From positions 248,001 to 312,000 of the forward strand of contig SNVD02009060.1 in NCBI GenBank assembly GCA_013180625.2: a stretch of 64,000 nucleotides of DNA, given 5' to 3'. Under the pieces are notes generated by a model. The model ran no database searches and had not been told where the DNA came from. It was given only the letters and a program-made list of their open reading frames with translations. The position numbers and the translations under genes are program-made. Position 1 is the first letter of the stretch; every line of letters starts with the position of its first letter. This DNA comes from Boswellia sacra. Lineage: Eukaryota; Streptophyta; Magnoliopsida; Sapindales; Burseraceae. Positions 60,301 to 64,000 of the stretch are shown here, in pieces.

Positions 60301-60887
60301 TTAATATTATTTGTTTGTATAAGAAAATAAAATTTTGATTTTTTAATTAAAAAATTGTTTATAGTGTTTTTAGACATTACCCAAAACTATTTTTATATTA
60401 AGATGCTTAAGCTTTTAATCCGTGGTAGAAAGCATCAATATTTTTTTTTTGTTAATTAATATTTCACTAAATTTACAATTAGTTTACTTAAACTTATTAG
60501 AAGAAGATAATACTAAATGTAAAAGAAAATAAAAGGAACAAAGAAAATACTTAAGCTATTGACATGGTACTACTGCTAGGCTAATAACATTAATCATTAA
60601 ATCAATCTGGATTGTGTATTGTATATATCCTTTAATTTAAATTCATGTAATCGAGTTCAATAATAACCTCAGGTTGATACCTAATTACTATGACTAACAA
60701 ATAATATAATAATAGTAATAATTAATTAATTAATAAATAAAAGAAGAAATGGACCAAAAACAACTTACAAGTTTGCGTGTTGAATTTGAAGTTTTAATGA
60801 TAGTGAACTATACTATGAATAATGAGCAAAACTACAAATTTTAAAAGCCAATAATTTCTATGGATCGATTGATTATGGAAATTCAAT

Positions 60888-62672
60888 TCAATGAAGATTT
60901 AGAAGATGAAGTATTCTGGCCAGCCTCAGAAATAGAAAGCATGAGTAAATGGCTAGCAGCCCACACCCCAGAAACTTGTCCAGCTTCATATTCTTCCTTG
61001 GCAATATCACAAGTGCCCAAAGCAATCCTGCCATCAGGAATCCTAGAGTCTCATACAGAGAAGGATCTCTAGGAATCACATATGATGATGGATACTCATA
61101 TGATGACGAGAACAAAAGTGACATGCCAAGACCCACCAGTGTGTTGAACATGGGACCAGCATAGCAGCCTGATATAGCAATTTGTGCCCCATCTGCCCCA
61201 CCTTTCATTGCCATAGCAGTGTTAGAAATCAAATCCCCAAGTGAGTTGCCCCAAGCCAGGACTGTTAGTCCCAGAACTGAAGGGCTTATTCCAAGAATAC
61301 TCCCAACTGAAACCAACAAAGATACCAATTCTTCCGCAGTAATATATGTCCATGTTACACTCATTAGAAACCCCCCAGCAAGCCATGGAAACAAACATTT
61401 CTTTGGAGGGCTGGATTGCTTGGTCGTGACATATGCAAGATTTCCCAGGATAACTGCAATTATCCCTGCTGCCATGTACGTCACCAGGCTGATCCTGGAA
61501 CCCGTGTGCTTCTCCGTTTGAGTGTTGCAAATTGCTGCCAGTAAAAGTGGTGCCAATGTTACAGAAATTACTGCATATGGCTTGGACCATCTGTCCTCAC
61601 TAACAACAGGAATTGTCAGTCTTCGCGGCAAGTAGAGAGGTAACTCCAAAATTTTTAAAAGCCCACCCAAGTGGAATCGATAAGATGGATCAAGATTAAG
61701 AAAGCATAGACTTTGGTCGTTGTCGTCCGGGCTGGTTGTTTTGATCTCCAAAAAAATTGGTTTTTCATCCTCCACATAACCAAGTAATGGTATTGCTATG
61801 TCCCCATTATCGTCCTCAGTACTCACATAAAAGTTTTCCGGAGCAGGAGAGATTGAAAATAGGTTCATTTTCCTCTCCTTATGCCGCTGATAAAAATATG
61901 AGGCAGAAACTGTTGAAACGTAGATTACGTATATAGAGACAAAAAATATGGCACCAATTAAGCTGATTTTCCCAATAATAATGATCAAACCAAGGGAAAG
62001 AAGAGTTGACAAGAAGAAGAGAACATCTCTGATGAAGCTAAGCTTATCAACTGAAATTTGCAGAGGACTAGTCAAGATGCTGATAACCCCAACCACAACA
62101 CTGGTGATGAAAAAGGCACCGCCCAGGATAGTATTCAGGCCAACATCACCATCATTAGATCTTGTGAAGGAAACGATGCTAGCAAAAACGTCAGATGCCC
62201 CATTACCAAGAGAAAGGAGAGTGACTCCGGCTATGGTTGGAGGGAGTTTCAGGAGTTTAGACAAGCTCTCCAAGGATGAACAGAAGTAATTTGCAGCCGT
62301 ATTGCCCATTAGATAGAACAAAACAAGAAGCCATAGAAGAAGAACAAGATGGCCAAGTAGAGGAAACCGGCCACAAGTGCAATAATAGATTCGGAGATAG
62401 TTTATATAACCTTTCGGTTGACAACCGACATGAGTCTTGACATATATACACTGAGATTTGTAATCAGTATAGTTATGAAGGCCTGCGCAGCCGTCGCCGA
62501 CGCTTCCATGGGAGTCTGAAGAATGGGGGGTGGTGATGATGGTTGCTAATTGATTGGTTTTATGGTCAGGAAAAATGGAGGTTTTGAGATAGAAAGAAAT
62601 GAGGAAGAGGAAGGAAATGTTGAGGAAAAGTAAGATTTTCTTGGATTGAAGGATGAAGCTGAGGCTTGCCAT
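60888..62672 (-). CDS. CCX: Cation/calcium exchanger, CCX family (CaCA superfamily)
   Basis: Single-exon, 594-codon membrane antiporter. Relatives move K+, Na+ or Ca2+ against H+ or other cations across plasma or internal membranes. I chose ATG 62672 (MASLSFILQSKK), which gives an N-terminal hydrophobic anchor (residues ~10-29); an upstream in-frame ATG at 62807 adds 45 untypical residues. Membrane segments cluster at ~104-131, 146-170, 182-200 and 214-260, then a hydrophilic loop (~262-335), then ~365-415, 428-518 and 540-585. The alpha-1 motif is GNGASDVFAS (156-165) and alpha-2 is WGNSLGDLIS (474-483); the two repeats form the ion path in this superfamily. Ser160 stands where many exchangers of the superfamily have Pro (GNGAPD). 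N- and C-terminal lengths fit the family (~540-660). No stops or shifts, unlike the copy in unit A; best candidate for a working gene here. Confidence 0.92.
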   Translation of the reverse strand: MASLSFILQSKKILLFLNISFLFLISFYLKTSIFPDHKTNQLATIITTPHSSDSHGSVGDGCAGLHNYTDYKSQCIYVKTHVGCQPKGYINYLRIYYCTCGRFPLLGHLVLLLWLLVLFYLMGNTAANYFCSSLESLSKLLKLPPTIAGVTLLSLGNGASDVFASIVSFTRSNDGDVGLNTILGGAFFITSVVVGVISILTSPLQISVDKLSFIRDVLFFLSTLLSLGLIIIIGKISLIGAIFFVSIYVIYVSTVSASYFYQRHKERKMNLFSISPAPENFYVSTEDDNGDIAIPLLGYVEDEKPIFLEIKTTSPDDNDQSLCFLNLDPSYRFHLGGLLKILELPLYLPRRLTIPVVSEDRWSKPYAVISVTLAPLLLAAICNTQTEKHTGSRISLVTYMAAGIIAVILGNLAYVTTKQSSPPKKCLFPWLAGGFLMSVTWTYITAEELVSLLVSVGSILGISPSVLGLTVLAWGNSLGDLISNTAMAMKGGADGAQIAISGCYAGPMFNTLVGLGMSLLFSSSYEYPSSYVIPRDPSLYETLGFLMAGLLWALVILPRKNMKLDKFLGCGLLAIYSCFLFLRLARILHLLNLH

Positions 62673-62788
62673 TAACAGAAGCTTGTAGAGAAGGTCTTCT
62701 AAGGGTAGTGCAGAAATTGAGAAGTGATGAATTCCATAGTTTTGAGAGCTTCTGCTGCCAGGGATTGTCTGAAGGAGATAGATATAAG

Positions 62789-62796
62789 TATATATC
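62789..62796 (-). promoter_or_regulatory. Possible TATA box of the CCX gene
   Basis: GATATATACTTATATC on the minus strand, about 120 bp before the chosen ATG. The spacing would give a leader of roughly 85-90 nt. Weak evidence, as the region is AT-rich. Confidence 0.3.
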
Positions 62797-62807
62797 AGAA
62801 GCAGCAA

Positions 62808-64000
62808 AAGTTTGAGATTATGTGACGAAAACAGTAAATGAGTATAAAAACTTTATTTACTGAATTAGCTTTGGCTAACAGCGCATAAGATTTGCATTAC
62901 AATAGACATGTGATGTTGACATGGAAACACCTCCTTATCTCATAAACTTGCCATGCTTACCATGTATTTTGCAACATGTAAGGCAGATTGATAGGCAACT
63001 AAAATTTCCTTATTTGTATACCATGGGTCTGGTTATAGATATTGGACATTTTCCCAATACAGATACTAAAACAAATGCTAACTATAATCTTACCATCGAG
63101 CCCAATATTAATATCGAATATTTGCTCTAGGTTTAAAGTAGTAACTTAATATAGTATCAAAACCAAACGTTTTATAATTAAAATTTTTCACGTCTCACAT
63201 CTCTTTCTTGTCAATTAATCACATAAACAATAGAATCTAACGGCTCATATGGTACTCTCCACACAAGTCTTATTGGATCAATTACATCTTAATTGAATTC
63301 ATGTATCACTTGAAGAACTTTATTAGACTAACATAGCCTAATGGAAATTGAAATGCATATGTCAGATAAGATGCTTTATTAAAATCAAATTTTAATGTAT
63401 TAATATTAAGATGTATTAATGTTAAATCCTTACCTATCAATTTAACATCAATAAAACAATAAATTTATTATAATACGAGTTAGGACATGCATGTACGTAG
63501 CATAATACAAAGTCGGAAATCTAATATTACTAGTTTAAAGATAGACACGTACATGTACTTGTGTTGAAGTCAAATCCAAACATATATGAGCAAAATGACA
63601 TGCACTTTATTGGGGAAAGGTAAATCAAAAGGTGGTTAGGGTGGATTTAGCTATGTATTCTATAGTTTTGGAGGGCCCACGAGGCTAGATTATGATTTGG
63701 TTAAGAATGGAGAAGGCAGCCGGGAAAGAGAGTTGATTGTTTGTTCATTGTTTTAAGTTTCCGAAAGTCAATGATTCCATAGGCTTCTGGGTATGATTAT
63801 GATTTAATCTCAAATGGCAAATCTTCAACTCTTTTTCATTGATTACAAGTTCTAACCTATATAAATTTGTACCTCTAATAAGTTCAATTAACGAAACTTC
63901 CTAGCAGCATTCAAATATGTAAAAATTAGAAAAGATTTTAATTCAAGAACTCGGGATCACACAAACTAATTCAGCACATGTATTGCAGCTTAGTTTTTAC
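62808..64000. other. Upstream flank of the CCX gene, no gene recognised
   Basis: AT-rich sequence beyond the duplication. The open frame at 62921-63130 has no recognisable features. It probably includes the CCX promoter region proximally. Confidence 0.5.

Larger units (their letters stand above)
54870..60887. other. Unit B spacer, distal part, non-coding
   Basis: Colinear with 28715-34273 apart from the solo LTR at 56331-57362. No credible gene. The frame at 57656-57949 lies in the old repeat block shared with 30470-30790 and is not conserved as a frame there. Confidence 0.6.
53055..62492 (+). repeat. Unit B of the tandem duplication
   Basis: Colinear with unit A (anchors given there) but far less expanded: one solo LTR, a local 81-bp duplication and a microsatellite. 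Its CCX gene is intact. Confidence 0.82.

Noticed and set aside
5592..62492. A new defence or metabolic gene cluster
   Set aside because: All long frames resolve to retrotransposon domains, CCX copies or shadows; no set of unknown co-oriented genes exists here.

Overview
Plant nuclear DNA, from a eudicot-type genome: AT-rich intergenic sequence, LTR retrotransposons of the Sirevirus, Tekay-chromovirus, Tnt1-like and Athila types, MITE-like foldbacks, and two host genes of plant-typical families. The species cannot be fixed from the sequence. There are no rRNA, CRISPR or prokaryotic features and no complete tRNA gene. About half to two thirds of the window is transposon-derived.

Host genes. 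At the left edge lies the 3' part of a plant A1 (nepenthesin-type) aspartyl protease. It is a short exon end (1-43), an intron (44-509) and a last exon (510-1345). At the right, on the minus strand, is an apparently intact single-exon cation/calcium exchanger (CCX family; 60888-62672, 594 codons). A second, dead copy of the CCX gene is broken into three pieces (34274-35072, 44875-45278, 52645-53054). A C-terminal fragment of a further CCX gene lies on the plus strand at 53055-53270.

Large-scale layout. The right three quarters are a direct tandem duplication. Unit A runs from about 16335 to 53054, and unit B from 53055 to about 62492. Both carry the same spacer followed by a minus-strand CCX gene. 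Unit A was inflated by insertions. A GGCC-rich hAT-like element (17328-18828) carries an 889-bp palindrome. A decayed Athila element (19322-25815) was itself hit by a solo Sirevirus LTR (23334-24243). A Mutator-like foldback (25817-27245) follows. In the CCX copy sit a Tekay-type gypsy element (35073-44869) and a Tnt1-like copia element (45279-52644), and the 3' LTR of the copia carries a solo gypsy-type LTR (50075-52516). Unit B gained one solo LTR (56331-57362) and keeps an open CCX frame. Left of unit A is a complete Sirevirus (5592-15474) with a perfect TAATC target duplication.

None of the retrotransposons is coding-competent. Their frames are broken by stops, most of which can be explained by C-to-T or G-to-A changes, plus a few frameshifts. 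The less ordinary points are the extra ORF and repeated polypurine tracts of the Sirevirus, the Athila primer-binding site altered only by transitions, the tRNA-like boxes in both arms of the Mutator-like foldback, the long and short palindromes of one family, and the exact duplication junction inside a CCX gene. I found no convincing new functional system.
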